The notes beneath the pieces are model-generated. The model saw nothing but the letters and a program-made list of their open reading frames with translations. It was not told the origin of the DNA and searched no databases. DNA of 64,000 nucleotides from Alphaproteobacteria bacterium (GTDB lineage: Bacteria; Pseudomonadota; Alphaproteobacteria; SMXP01), in assembly GCA_028285305.1 (NCBI GenBank), contig JANQPV010000075.1, forward strand, positions 62,001 to 126,000, read 5' to 3'. Made by a program: the position numbers and the translations under genes. Position 1 is the stretch's first letter; each line of letters starts with the position of its first letter. This document shows positions 38,861 to 48,589 of this stretch, in pieces.

Positions 38861-40132
38861 ATGCATCAAAACAACGTCATCATTATCGGCGGCGGCCTCA
38901 TCGGTACGGCCACTCTCTATGAACTCGCGTCGCGGAACGTTTCGGCCATTCTCATTGAGGCACGCGAAGAAATTGCCATGGAGACGAGCTTTGCCAACGG
39001 TGGGATGATTTCACCGTCGGCGGCAGATCCCTGGAACAGTCCGGGGGTGGGTCGGCATCTGTTAGCTTCCCTCTTCGATCCAGCTTCGGGGATGAAGCTG
39101 CACGCGCACATGATGCCGCAATTGGTGCCGTGGGGCCTCAAATTCTTGCGTCATTCCCTGCCCGAGGCCCATCGCCGATCAACCCTTGCCAACTATGCCT
39201 TAGCTGCCTATTCGGCGGCTCGAATAGAAAGTTTGCGCACAGAGTTGGGTCTCAAGTTTGAGGACGCCCCCAGCGGCACCATGAAGATATTCGCAACCGA
39301 AAAGGCCATGAAGGGCCCTCTTCAGTTGGCGCGCGAACTTGAATCATTCGGTCTCGAATTTGAGCGGTTGGATGCGGCGGGCGCCATAGAGGCCGAGCCC
39401 CAATTACATCGGACCCAAGACAAGATCGGCGGCGCTCTTTACTTCCCCAGCGACGGCACCGGCGATGCCCGCAAGTTTGCGCTCGCCTTGACAGAGCGCA
39501 CGCGGGCCATGGGCGTTGAAATTCGGACATCGACGCGTGCCCAGCAGCTTCTTTTGGAAGAGGGCGAGATAAAGGGCGTCGTTCTTGATACCGGCGAAAA
39601 ACTATCAGGAAGCGTCGTTCTAGCAGCGGGTATCGAGGCTTCGGACCTGGCGCGGCACGTTGGCTTGCAGCTTCCAATCAAGCCAGCAAAGGGATATTCC
39701 GTGACCTTTGGTGCGGCGCCTTTGGGCAACGAGGCGCCAAGACTTCCGATCATCGACGATGCGATGCACACGGCCATCGTGCCTATCGGCGACCGCTTGC
39801 GTGTCGTGGGAATGGCGGAGTTTGCGGGACGGGACAAACGCCTCGATCCGGCCCGACTAAACGCCCTGAATTCTGTCTTGGAACGGATATACCCTCACCT
39901 AGTGGACCGCCTTGATCTTTCTTCCGGTGTGCCGTGGACAGGATTGCGGCCCATGAGCGCCGATGGACGGCCTTTCATAGGGCCGTCGCCCATCCCCGGC
40001 CTGTGGCTCAACTGTGGTCACGGCCATCTGGGGTTCACAAAGGCAGCGGGCTCCGCACATCTATTGGTCGATCAGATGCTCGGGCAGACGCCCGAGATCG
40101 ATCCCACACCATATTCTTATCAGGACCGATAG
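38861..40132 (+). CDS. D-amino-acid dehydrogenase, small subunit type (DadA-like)
   Basis: About 423 residues from the ATG at 38861 (the frame opens at 38813). FAD-dependent oxidase of the DAO superfamily: dinucleotide-binding VIIIGGGLIGTATLYELASRN, then ETSFANGGMISPSAADPWNSPGV, the DadA-type substrate-loop signature, and a late GLRPMSADGRPFIGPSP-NCGHGHLGFTKAAGS. It deaminates D-amino acids, passing electrons to the respiratory chain. Position after a PBP gene suggests use of D-Ala released from murein, an inference. Confidence 0.85.
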   Translation: MHQNNVIIIGGGLIGTATLYELASRNVSAILIEAREEIAMETSFANGGMISPSAADPWNSPGVGRHLLASLFDPASGMKLHAHMMPQLVPWGLKFLRHSLPEAHRRSTLANYALAAYSAARIESLRTELGLKFEDAPSGTMKIFATEKAMKGPLQLARELESFGLEFERLDAAGAIEAEPQLHRTQDKIGGALYFPSDGTGDARKFALALTERTRAMGVEIRTSTRAQQLLLEEGEIKGVVLDTGEKLSGSVVLAAGIEASDLARHVGLQLPIKPAKGYSVTFGAAPLGNEAPRLPIIDDAMHTAIVPIGDRLRVVGMAEFAGRDKRLDPARLNALNSVLERIYPHLVDRLDLSSGVPWTGLRPMSADGRPFIGPSPIPGLWLNCGHGHLGFTKAAGSAHLLVDQMLGQTPEIDPTPYSYQDR

Positions 40133-40205
40133 AGTAGGGCGGTGCCTTGCTCTCGTTTGCAGCGGCCGATAGGTTGAAGTGTAAGCGACAGAAAAGGCAG
40201 AGCAA

Positions 40206-41492
40206 ATGGCGTCATCGACGGATCAAAAGACCGAACACGCGCAACCCGCCCCCGCGCTGGGCACGAGCGCCATGGCGGACGAATTCCTACGGTGTCCGCA
40301 TGCCTACTATCAACAGGCGCTCCCCCAAGCGCCTGTCTTCAAAGACGAAGAGACGGGCATGTATTGGGTCATGCGGCACGATCTTATTCAGAAGGTCGCC
40401 CGCGATACGGAGACGTTCTCCTCCAGGATCGACGTTATTGCCGATGTCTACAAAGACGGCATGGATCCCGAAGTGCAGCAAATCCGGGAAGGCGGCGTCA
40501 CCCGCGTGGCGACTCTTCTCACCCAAGATCCGCCGGTACACGGAACGTATCGTGAACTTGTAAATCTCACCTTTGCAGCCGATAAAGTGGCCGCCATGAA
40601 GCCCTATATGGTGGAAATGGCGAACACGCTCATCGACGCCTTTCCGGCAGGCGAGTCGGTCGAGTTTGTCTCCGCTTTTGCCGCGCCTTTACCGGTGACC
40701 ATCATTGCCGATCAATTGGGGCTGCCCCGCGACCAAGCCGGCAACATCAAGCGCTGGTCCGACGCGATCGTCGATTTGCTGGGCCAGGTGGGAGACCGCG
40801 AACATCAGATCGATTGCGCCAAGCGGGAACGAGAGAGCATGGACTATCTTTTGGAAGAAATCGCCCGCCGGCGAGAAGATCCCAAACGAAACATTATTTC
40901 CGATCTCTGCACACTGACATATCAACCTTTGGAAGGCGATCCGCGGCCTCTCAACGACGATGAATTGGTGTCGATTTTGACCCAGCTGATGGTCGCAGGA
41001 AACGAAACCTCGACCAACACGATCGCCGGCGGTATGTGGTATTTGGCCCAGGATCCGGGTCTCGTAAGTCGGTTGCGCGACGGCGGTAGCCGCGCGCTGT
41101 TGGGCTTTGTGGAGGAGATCTTGCGCGTTTGGGGACCCAACCAAGGCCAGTTTCGCCGCACGACCAAAGAGGTGGAATTGGAAGGCGTGACGATTCCTAA
41201 AGGCGCCATGGTGCATTTGCGCTACGGCGCTGGAAACTTTGATGAGACGGTCTTTGCAAACCCAGACAAAATTGACGTGGACCGCAGGAATGCACGCAAA
41301 CATCTAACGTTTGGCGCAGGCATCCATTTCTGCGTCGGCGCGCCCCTCGCCCGGCAAGAGATCTTAGCCAGCTTCGAAGTGTTGCTCGACCGGTTCAAAA
41401 CCTTCGAGCTGGCCGAAGACCCGAACGAAGCAAGCGTTCATTGTCACTATAATCTTCGAGGGCTGACAAAATTGAACGTGCGATGCCAGTAA
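40206..41492 (+). CDS. Cytochrome P450
   Basis: 428 residues, soluble bacterial P450. I-helix oxygen-binding motif VAGNETSTN, the ExxR pair in EEILR, and the haem-binding loop FGAGIHFCVGAPLAR with its Cys ligand are intact. Substrate unknown. No reductase gene is adjacent; a CXXHXXC ferredoxin of the kind that often serves P450s is encoded at 53859-54056 and is the only candidate partner in the window. Confidence 0.93.
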   Translation: MASSTDQKTEHAQPAPALGTSAMADEFLRCPHAYYQQALPQAPVFKDEETGMYWVMRHDLIQKVARDTETFSSRIDVIADVYKDGMDPEVQQIREGGVTRVATLLTQDPPVHGTYRELVNLTFAADKVAAMKPYMVEMANTLIDAFPAGESVEFVSAFAAPLPVTIIADQLGLPRDQAGNIKRWSDAIVDLLGQVGDREHQIDCAKRERESMDYLLEEIARRREDPKRNIISDLCTLTYQPLEGDPRPLNDDELVSILTQLMVAGNETSTNTIAGGMWYLAQDPGLVSRLRDGGSRALLGFVEEILRVWGPNQGQFRRTTKEVELEGVTIPKGAMVHLRYGAGNFDETVFANPDKIDVDRRNARKHLTFGAGIHFCVGAPLARQEILASFEVLLDRFKTFELAEDPNEASVHCHYNLRGLTKLNVRCQ

Positions 41493-41593
41493 CCGTTTAA
41501 AGAGCTTGGACACAGACCTAATTCACGTTGGCGGCGCCGGCTCACAGTCTAAAAACCACAGTGCGGCGATCTAGGCAGGTCAGGCCTTGACCC

Positions 41594-42328
41594 CTACCCG
41601 TACCGGAACAGTTCCGCCCCGTTTGCTTTGAGCCACCGTTGGGCCTCGCTGCGGTGACACACGAGCCCATCCACCACGTGCCAAAATGCGCGGCTGTGGT
41701 CCATATGGATTCGGTGCCCTGTCTCATGAGCCGCCACATAGTCGAGGACAAAGTCCGGCGCCATTATGAGCCGCCAGGAAAACGACAAGCTGCCTTGTGA
41801 GGAACACGAACCCCAGCGCGAATAGGTATCGCGAACGGTTATTTTGGGTGGTGCCAGCCCGAGCATATGTGCGTGCACGGCGCACTTATCGGCAAGAAGC
41901 TGCTTGGCTTGCCGCTTTAGCCAATCTTGGGTTCGCCTGGGAACATGTTCGGCGGACCCGCAAACATGAAGATTGCAAACAGGCTCGTGCGGGTCGCCGC
42001 GTTGGTCCTGCTCCAACCATACGCCGCGCCGCCCGTCATGGTCATGGACAATCTGACACCGTGCTCCTCGTAAGGGGAACCGAACGCCCGGCTGAAATGC
42101 GATTTTGGTTGGCAGAGTCTGAAACTGCGAGACAAGCCAGGCTTCTTCGCGGTCGACGAGAGCGCGGGCATCGTCCACATATGTTTCCTGAGGAACCGTT
42201 GCTTTGACCCACTCCGTTTTCGGGTCGACGCGGACAATAATTCGCCGTGCGCGGGGATTTTCACTAATCTCCAGCGTCCGGTCGACACCGCCAATAGATA
42301 CAGTAGATTTTCTCAGTCTACGGCCCAT
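41594..42328 (-). CDS. YgjP/WLM-type zinc metallopeptidase (DUF45)
   Basis: 244 residues of the M48-like DUF45 family. The zinc site is HETGH in YVAAHETGHRIHMDHSRAFW. YSRWGSCSSQGSLSFSWRL just before it is the family hallmark. Substrates are not established. Freestanding gene, convergent with the P450 and about 150 bases downstream of phaZ. Confidence 0.88.
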   Translation of the reverse strand: MGRRLRKSTVSIGGVDRTLEISENPRARRIIVRVDPKTEWVKATVPQETYVDDARALVDREEAWLVSQFQTLPTKIAFQPGVRFPLRGARCQIVHDHDGRRGVWLEQDQRGDPHEPVCNLHVCGSAEHVPRRTQDWLKRQAKQLLADKCAVHAHMLGLAPPKITVRDTYSRWGSCSSQGSLSFSWRLIMAPDFVLDYVAAHETGHRIHMDHSRAFWHVVDGLVCHRSEAQRWLKANGAELFRYG

Positions 42329-42476
42329 TGCCGCTCACACTCATCATACAATCGGATTGGAATAACTAAGGCAAGATAGAACCAGAACATATCAAGATTC
42401 GCCTCGAAAAGGGATAAGAAACCTAAACTGTGGCTTCGGTATGAAGAAACTTTGACCGAGGCGGATTGATTTCTCC

Positions 42477-43742
42477 TCACGGAGCTCCGGGCCGTTCTCG
42501 GAAAGACAGAATGAAATCACGGATGCGCGGTTGGATTTCCGTTCGGAACCTGGACCCATTGAAAACGCCGTAGTGCCCGACCCCTTCTTGGATATAGTCG
42601 CTCTGACGATCTTTGGGGATGTTCACACACAAATCGTGGGCGGCCTGAGTTTGTCCGATCCCGGAAATATCGTCGAGCTCGCCTTCGACGGTCATCAAAG
42701 CGGTTGTGCGAATGGCCTCGGGCCGAACAAGCCGATCTCGATGGATCAACTCTCCTTTGGGGAGGGAATGGTTTTGAAAAACATGCTCGATCGTGTCCAA
42801 ATAGAATTCGGCGGTCAAATCCATGACGGACAGGTACTCATTGTAGAAGTCTTGGTGACGCGCCACGCTATCACCGTCCCCTTTGACCAGACTGTTGAAG
42901 TACTGCCATTGCGCATCAATATGTCGGTCCCGGTTCATAGACATGAAACTGGTGAGTTGCACAAATCCTGGATACACCCGCCGCATGGCCCCTGGATAAG
43001 GGAACGGCACCGTCATGATCATGTTTCGCTTGAACCACAAGTGGGGTTTTTCTTCTGCCAGCTGATTAGGCACAGTCGGCGAACGCCGTGTATCAATGGG
43101 GCTGCCCATGATGGTCATAGTAGCCGGTTGGCAAGGGTCATCGTCTTCAGCCATGAGCGAGACCGCGGCCAGGACCGCGGGACCGGGTTGGCAGACCGCC
43201 ATCACATGAATGTTCGGCCCCAAGAATTGGATCATTTCGATGACGTAATCGATATAATCGTCCAAATCGAACGATCCCGAGATTTTGGGGACCATGCGCG
43301 CGTCCGTCCAATCAGTGATGTAAACGTCGTGCTCGGGAAGCATGGCTTCGACCGTGCCGCGCAACAAGGTCGCGTAATGTCCGGAGAGCGGTGCCACGAT
43401 AAGCACCGTGGGGTCATCCGAGAGACGGGCGGGATGGATCTGTCCCATCACCTTATCGTCTCGCTGAAAATGCAAAAGCTTGCAAAATGGCTTTCGCCAG
43501 ACAACTTCTTCGGTCACCGGCACGGGGTGACCGTTGACAGTCGTTTTGTTCAGGCCGAACGACGGTTTTCCGTAGCGCCGTGTAACAGATTCAAAAACAT
43601 CGAAGGCTGCCGCCCAGGTGCGTCCTGTGACGGTGTAGGAGGCGGGGTTCAAAGGAGAGCGCAAGAAGAACTGTCCGGCATCCAGCATTGCCCGCGCAGG
43701 CGCGACCGCAAGATGGTTCAGCTCGTACAAATGATACAGCAT
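42477..43742 (-). CDS. phaZ: Intracellular polyhydroxyalkanoate depolymerase
   Basis: 421 residues of the cytoplasmic PhaZ family, which mobilises stored PHB granules. The nucleophile is the Cys in VMAVCQPGPAVL, the cysteine variant of the lipase box typical of intracellular PhaZ. IGQTQAAHDLCVNIP and GVGHYGVFNGSRFR contain the remaining family motifs with the catalytic His. No PHA synthase gene is in the window. Confidence 0.92.
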   Translation of the reverse strand: MLYHLYELNHLAVAPARAMLDAGQFFLRSPLNPASYTVTGRTWAAAFDVFESVTRRYGKPSFGLNKTTVNGHPVPVTEEVVWRKPFCKLLHFQRDDKVMGQIHPARLSDDPTVLIVAPLSGHYATLLRGTVEAMLPEHDVYITDWTDARMVPKISGSFDLDDYIDYVIEMIQFLGPNIHVMAVCQPGPAVLAAVSLMAEDDDPCQPATMTIMGSPIDTRRSPTVPNQLAEEKPHLWFKRNMIMTVPFPYPGAMRRVYPGFVQLTSFMSMNRDRHIDAQWQYFNSLVKGDGDSVARHQDFYNEYLSVMDLTAEFYLDTIEHVFQNHSLPKGELIHRDRLVRPEAIRTTALMTVEGELDDISGIGQTQAAHDLCVNIPKDRQSDYIQEGVGHYGVFNGSRFRTEIQPRIRDFILSFRERPGAP

Positions 43743-43855
43743 AGACTGTCCTTGATCCCAAGATGGCGCAATTTAGTAAATAATCTCGCTGCACTGCAAC
43801 AAAATTTATAACGAAAGGCTTGGAAAGCGTGATCCTTCCGCTTGGAATAGGCGGA

Positions 43856-44479
43856 TTAACGCAAGTATTCGGCCATTTTTACGGCCATTTGGTCCGGACT
43901 ATCGCGGTGCGTGAAGTGGGTCAGATACGTGCCTGCCGGATCCATGAAGTAAATGTAGCCCGAGTGATCCATCAGATAGCCGTCTTGTCCCAGATCGGTA
44001 ATGTTTTTCCGGTAGTAAACCTTGTAGACATCTGCCATTGACCGCACTTGCTCGGCCGTTCCCGTCAGCCCGTCAAAATCCTCATGGAAGTTCGCAACAT
44101 ACTCCCGCACGTTTTCCACCGTATCCCTCTCCGGATCGACTGTGACAAAGAGGGGTTTGACATTGGCGCCTTTGGCGCCCAATTGGTCTAACGCAACGCT
44201 CATGGATTCCAGCGCTGCAGGGCAAATATCCGGGCAAAAGGTAAAGCCGAAATAGATGAAGAGATAGTGATCGGCATAGGACGCCTCAGTGACAGTTTCG
44301 CCGGACTGGTTCACCATCTCGAACGGCCCGCCCAACAGGGCGCCGCTCGATTGGGCGGTCGCGTTTTGCTCCGTTTTGCTGGCCTGGCCCACCCCGCCGA
44401 GCATGGCGCCGGCAAAAAACAAGGCGGCTCCAAAGAGCCCCGCAATGATTTGGATGTGAAGCGTGTCCAGTTTTGGCAT
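43856..44479 (-). CDS. senC: SCO1/SenC family copper-binding thioredoxin-like protein
   Basis: 207 residues with an N-terminal membrane anchor (IIAGLFGAALFFAGAMLGGVG) and a periplasmic thioredoxin fold. The copper ligands are CPDIC (in FTFCPDICPAALESM) and the distal His in YLMDHSGYIYFMD. It delivers copper to the CuA site of cytochrome oxidase. It is divergent from regB with 124 bases between; the regB-senC-regA grouping is known from Rhodobacter, where SenC also affects RegB signalling. Confidence 0.92.
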   Translation of the reverse strand: MPKLDTLHIQIIAGLFGAALFFAGAMLGGVGQASKTEQNATAQSSGALLGGPFEMVNQSGETVTEASYADHYLFIYFGFTFCPDICPAALESMSVALDQLGAKGANVKPLFVTVDPERDTVENVREYVANFHEDFDGLTGTAEQVRSMADVYKVYYRKNITDLGQDGYLMDHSGYIYFMDPAGTYLTHFTHRDSPDQMAVKMAEYLR

Positions 44480-44603
44480 GGCAGCGGTTTATACTTATGA
44501 ATGTAACAAGCACCCTTGTTGTACACTTGGCAACCGTCAGTCGCGAAATCAATAATTGCTAGGAGCGACATTGTTTCCCGGCACCGGGAAGGGGAATGAC
44601 AAG

Positions 44604-45986
44604 ATGGAACTGGGACGAATTCTCTCTCGCGAAACCCGGGAAGAGGTGCGCGAACCGGGTATGATGCAATCCAACCCGCGGCAGCTGCGCCTCTTAACGC
44701 TTATTCGGCTTCGCTGGTTCGCAATCGCAGGCCAATTGGCGGCAGTTCTTTCGGTCCGCTCAATTTTCGGGTTCGAGTTTCCATTCGCGCCCGCCTTGAT
44801 TGTCATTTCCGCGAGCGTCCTTCTGAATATCGTTCTTGGCCTGCTCTTTCCGTCCACTAAGCGTTTAACCGATCGAGAGGCGTCCTTGTATCTCTCCTTC
44901 GATATTTTACAGCTTGCTGCATTGCTGTATTTAACTGGCGGCATCGAGAACCCGTTTTCCATCCTTTTCATCGCACCGGTTACTATCTCGGCGGCGACGC
45001 TCAGCTCACGAAGCACGATTATCTTATCGATTCTGTCGTTCGTTTGCGTCAGCGTGCTCGCCGTCTACCATTTGCCCTTCCCTTGGGAAGGAGAGCTCCC
45101 TTTGCCCCCGATCTATATTTTTGGCCTGTGGTCGGCGCTCCTGCTCGGCATTGGCTTTACCGCATTTTATGCGAATCGCGTAGCAGTGGAGGCGACGAGA
45201 ATGTCCGACGCCTTGGCGGCCACCCAAATGGTCTTGGCACGGGAACAGCGCCTGTCTGATCTTGGCTCTCTTGCCGCGGCCGCCGCTCACGAGTTGGGAA
45301 CGCCCCTTGCGACCATTCAGGTCATTGCCAACGAGTTGATCCATGATGAACCCAGAGACGGTCCTCACTACGAGGATCTTGAACTCATCAAATCTCAAGC
45401 GGCGCGCTGCCGGGACATCTTGCAAACCCTTTCAGACCGAAAGGATGACACGGACGATATATATGACCGCCAAAAGCTCCGTGTCGTGATCGAAGAGGCA
45501 ATTGGTCCATTTAAGGAGTCTGGAAAAGAACTCATCCTAAATGTCCGCGATTCCGAAGCTGAGGAACCGGAGATCTTGCGCAGGCCGGAGATTATCTTTG
45601 GCCTGGGAAACATCGTCGAAAACGCCGTCGACTTTGCCGACTCCGCAATTGCGGTGGAGGCTTTTTGCACGCCAGACCAAGTGGCCATTCATGTCATCGA
45701 TAACGGTCCGGGCATTCCGCCGGAAATCCTGACCCATTTGGGCGAGCCCTACTTGACATCCAGGGGCGACCGAAAGCGGTTCGAGAGCCTTGAGCGCCAG
45801 GAAGGGGCGTCGGTGCCCGGCGGTATGGGACTCGGTTTTTTCATCGCCAAAACACTGCTCGAGCGCACCGGCGCCAAGATCGAAGTGTCTAATCACTCGG
45901 GCGTCGTGCTCCATAATGGCGATCGCTTGGGGGGAGGCGCGGCCGTTGAGATCAGATGGTCGCGTGCCGCGATCGAAGCGCCCTAG
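44604..45986 (+). CDS. regB: Redox-sensing histidine kinase RegB/PrrB/ActS
   Basis: 461 residues. Six N-terminal membrane helices carry the quinone-site heptad GGIENPF (residues 112-118). The H-box AAAAAHELGTPLATI has the phosphorylated His at 229. The redox Cys expected in the dimer region is at 269 (AARCRDIL). The ATPase domain shows N (NIVENAVDFA), G1 (DNGPGIP) and G2 (GGMGLGFFIAK) boxes. It responds to the quinone pool and oxygen. The ATG at 44604 was preferred to 44556 because the conserved sequence starts there. Confidence 0.93.
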   Translation: MELGRILSRETREEVREPGMMQSNPRQLRLLTLIRLRWFAIAGQLAAVLSVRSIFGFEFPFAPALIVISASVLLNIVLGLLFPSTKRLTDREASLYLSFDILQLAALLYLTGGIENPFSILFIAPVTISAATLSSRSTIILSILSFVCVSVLAVYHLPFPWEGELPLPPIYIFGLWSALLLGIGFTAFYANRVAVEATRMSDALAATQMVLAREQRLSDLGSLAAAAAHELGTPLATIQVIANELIHDEPRDGPHYEDLELIKSQAARCRDILQTLSDRKDDTDDIYDRQKLRVVIEEAIGPFKESGKELILNVRDSEAEEPEILRRPEIIFGLGNIVENAVDFADSAIAVEAFCTPDQVAIHVIDNGPGIPPEILTHLGEPYLTSRGDRKRFESLERQEGASVPGGMGLGFFIAKTLLERTGAKIEVSNHSGVVLHNGDRLGGGAAVEIRWSRAAIEAP

Positions 45987-46081
45987 ACGTGCACAGGGGT
46001 GAACGGTCAAATTGACGCAGAACAGGGCTATCGCGGCGTTGTATAATTATCGAGCATGAAAACAGGATCGCGAGGGCCCAT

Positions 46082-46648
46082 ATGAGAGGCATGACCGCAC
46101 AACCTCAATCTCTTGAATCGTTTGCAGACAAGTCGTTACTGATTGTCGAAGACGATGAGCCTTTCCGAAATCGCCTCGCTAGAGCCATGGAGCGCCGGGG
46201 ATTCGAGGTTGCAACGGCCTGCGGCGTGGAATCAGCCATGTCTCATGTGTCGGCCCACACACCGGCATTCGCCGTCGTTGACATGCGCCTAGAGGATGGA
46301 AATGGCTTAGACATTGTGGAGACCATCCACAAAGTCCGCCCGGACGCACGTGTTGTCATGCTCACCGGGTACGGAAACATCACAACCGCCGTAGCTGCGG
46401 TGAAACTGGGAGCCATTGATTATTTGGCAAAACCCGCGGATGCCGACGACGTGGAAAAGGCATTGTTGGCGAAGCCGGACGAAAAGCCGGCTCCTCCGGA
46501 AAATCCCATGTCCGCGGACCGCGTCCGTTGGGAGCACATTCAGCGCGTCTATGAGCTCTGCAACCACAATGTTTCGGAAACGGCCCGCCGATTGAACATG
46601 CATAGGCGCACGCTCCAGCGTATTTTGGCCAAACGATCGCCCAGATAA
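46082..46648 (+). CDS. regA: Response regulator RegA/PrrA/ActR
   Basis: 188 residues: a receiver domain with DD at its start (VEDDEPF), phosphorylated Asp67 (VVDMRLEDG) and the Lys of YLAKPAD, then a short Fis-type helix-turn-helix (NVSETARRLNMHRRTLQRILAKRSPR), the nearly invariant RegA tail. It regulates respiration, and in relatives photosynthesis, CO2 and nitrogen fixation genes. GAGGG lies 5 bases upstream of the ATG. It has its own 95-base leader with TATAAT near 46040, so may be transcribed both with and without regB. Confidence 0.94.
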   Translation: MRGMTAQPQSLESFADKSLLIVEDDEPFRNRLARAMERRGFEVATACGVESAMSHVSAHTPAFAVVDMRLEDGNGLDIVETIHKVRPDARVVMLTGYGNITTAVAAVKLGAIDYLAKPADADDVEKALLAKPDEKPAPPENPMSADRVRWEHIQRVYELCNHNVSETARRLNMHRRTLQRILAKRSPR

Positions 46649-46843
46649 CTGCGAGTTTGTGGGTCTCATTCGAGGTATCGCAACCAATCAAAGTCCGCAT
46701 GTCTTAACGCATTCTAAAGCACGCTTAGCCTATGCTTTGGCCGAGGAGTGACTGAGGCGATTCTTAAGCGCCCGTTGGCAAGCGGGCGACGATCATTTTG
46801 CTGGGTGCAAAGTGCCCGCCGCCGTCACGTGTCACTAGAATGT

Positions 46844-48040
46844 ATGGCCATGGCAGCGTTAAAACTCCCAGAACCGGAAGACCTTTTGTTGGATTACGCC
46901 CAGCGTCTCGAACGTCATCGCGAGGGACGTTTGTCCGTCCATATTGCTTTGTCGCGGCTCAATTTAGCGCGCAAACGTTTGGCCGATATAAATCTTGCAG
47001 CGAGCAAAGCCCGCGACCTTGCGAAGTTCTACCGGGGCGAAGTCTTCCACCTCCGCAGCCACGATTTGGTCTTGATGCTAAAGGATGTGGAAATAGGGCA
47101 TGTGAAGAGCACCCTGCGCCAAATCCAAATGATCTTCCAAGATGATCCTTTGCTGCAAGAGAACCCCGGAGCGCTCATTGCACTGTACAGAATTGACACT
47201 CAGTATAGTGAGTTTCTAAAGTTTGCTAAGACGCAACAGTTGCTGGCCCAGAAAAAGGCTGCCGGAAGGCCCGCAAGCTCTCCCCAAATCGAGAGAAAAG
47301 GGGAGCGTGCTAAGCTGTCCTTCTGGGACACGGTGGACTTTGCGTCTATGCTCGAAGCCCAAACCATCAACAAGATAAAAGACGGCGGGCAGCTCACCAA
47401 ATTTGCGACCGAACTGTCGATTGTCAATGACCGCATGTCCGATCAAGTTCTGAAGGGCATCGTGACGTTAAGCAACGACGATATCAAACCGTTTTGGTTG
47501 GCCCGGACCCACGCGCATTTGTTGAAGAACTTGTCGGATGTCGCTCCTAAAATCCACGGTCATCTGGTTTTTGAAACGTCATTGGAAGTCGTCTCCAGCG
47601 CGGAGTTCATTCAATTTGATCGCATGTGGCAACAGCGGGAAAATCAACATCAGCAGGCCTTGTTTTTCTTCTCGCCGGCCGAAGTTCGGGCCTGGGGATT
47701 GGATTACGACTATCTCGAAGAGTTTCTGATCGGACGGGGCTACCGGATTGGATTGGCCGTAAACGATCCGGAGGAAGAGTCCCCGCTCTGGCAGGAGTGG
47801 ACCAAGACAAAATGGGTCAAGATTTCCGTTCAAGATTTGTTTGGCTACTTCCGCAAGATGCATCACCGCGTTGCAACAGGTGAGGAGGAACTTCCCTCTA
47901 TGCGAAAGGATCGTCTTATCGTCACCAACTGCATATCCCATGCGGATTTCGTACTAAGCCAAGAAATAGAAACAAACTACGTTCAGGGATCTTTTGCCGA
48001 TCTCGTTCACTCGGGGTTGTCGGATAGCCAAGCAGCTTGA
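46844..48040 (+). CDS. Conserved hypothetical, possibly a degenerate EAL-like protein
   Basis: About 398 residues from the ATG at 46844 (46850 also possible; the frame opens at 46748). No signal peptide or membrane helix. The last 200 residues (HGHLVFETSLEVVSSAEF ... YLEEFLIGRGYRIGLAVND ... HADFVLSQEIETNYVQGSF) follow the order of EAL phosphodiesterase elements, but EAL itself and the metal-binding acids are missing. If so, it is a non-catalytic scaffold or sensor. The fold assignment is tentative. It overlaps the convergent mmcB by 34 bases. Confidence 0.65.
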   Translation: MAMAALKLPEPEDLLLDYAQRLERHREGRLSVHIALSRLNLARKRLADINLAASKARDLAKFYRGEVFHLRSHDLVLMLKDVEIGHVKSTLRQIQMIFQDDPLLQENPGALIALYRIDTQYSEFLKFAKTQQLLAQKKAAGRPASSPQIERKGERAKLSFWDTVDFASMLEAQTINKIKDGGQLTKFATELSIVNDRMSDQVLKGIVTLSNDDIKPFWLARTHAHLLKNLSDVAPKIHGHLVFETSLEVVSSAEFIQFDRMWQQRENQHQQALFFFSPAEVRAWGLDYDYLEEFLIGRGYRIGLAVNDPEEESPLWQEWTKTKWVKISVQDLFGYFRKMHHRVATGEEELPSMRKDRLIVTNCISHADFVLSQEIETNYVQGSFADLVHSGLSDSQAA

Positions 48041-48516
48041 GACGCACCGTCTTCGCGCCAGCCAACGTCCCGTGCGGACTCCATAACACCGTAAAGCCGT
48101 CCGCTAGCCACGCGAGCAAATCGCAACAGAACGGATCGGCGCCGGGAACTATGCAGATTCATATCATCGCTTGCACGGATGATTTCGGCTCCGAATGAAT
48201 CTCCGATCATAAGGCCGACATCTTCCGGCAGCAGATCGACATCAAACGAAGTTGGAACCGCGAAATAGAACAGATCGCAGTGGTCAAGGTACTCGCGCCA
48301 TTTTTGATCTGTCTGGAAATCCTGTTTGCTGCTTTTAATTTCTACAATGATAAGTTTGCCTTTGGCATTGAGGCCAATCACATCAACGCGCCGCCCCGTA
48401 TGCAGCGTGAGTTCGGTCAGCGGTGTATAGCCCATATCGACAAGGAGGCGGGAAACGCCTCTAGCGACACCTTCAGCCACGCCATCGCGCGGTTCGGAAA
48501 AGCCAACATCCACCAT
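48007..48516 (-). CDS. mmcB: MmcB family DNA repair nuclease-like protein
   Basis: 169 residues, DUF1052/MmcB family. A PD-(D/E)XK nuclease core is visible: RRVDVIGLNAKGKLIIVEIKSSKQDF gives the D and ExK residues. In Caulobacter mmcB belongs to the damage response and is needed for resistance to DNA damage. Nearly confined to Alphaproteobacteria, so it supports the class assignment. No clear LexA box was seen upstream. Confidence 0.88.
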   Translation of the reverse strand: MVDVGFSEPRDGVAEGVARGVSRLLVDMGYTPLTELTLHTGRRVDVIGLNAKGKLIIVEIKSSKQDFQTDQKWREYLDHCDLFYFAVPTSFDVDLLPEDVGLMIGDSFGAEIIRASDDMNLHSSRRRSVLLRFARVASGRLYGVMESARDVGWREDGASQAAWLSDNPE

Positions 48517-48589
48517 CCGGCAACTACACCAGGAACAAAATGGGCGGTCAACAAGGCCCGCTAACGAAATCGATGCGCAGACTGAGCCC

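Noticed and set aside
42531-43811. 426-codon plus-strand frame opposite phaZ
   Set aside because: Exact antisense shadow of a clear PhaZ; composition follows the wobble of the real gene and no motif is present.
45987-46081. Nine-codon ORF ending at the regA start
   Set aside because: It ends in an ATATGA overlap with regA, but has no ribosome site and could arise by chance.
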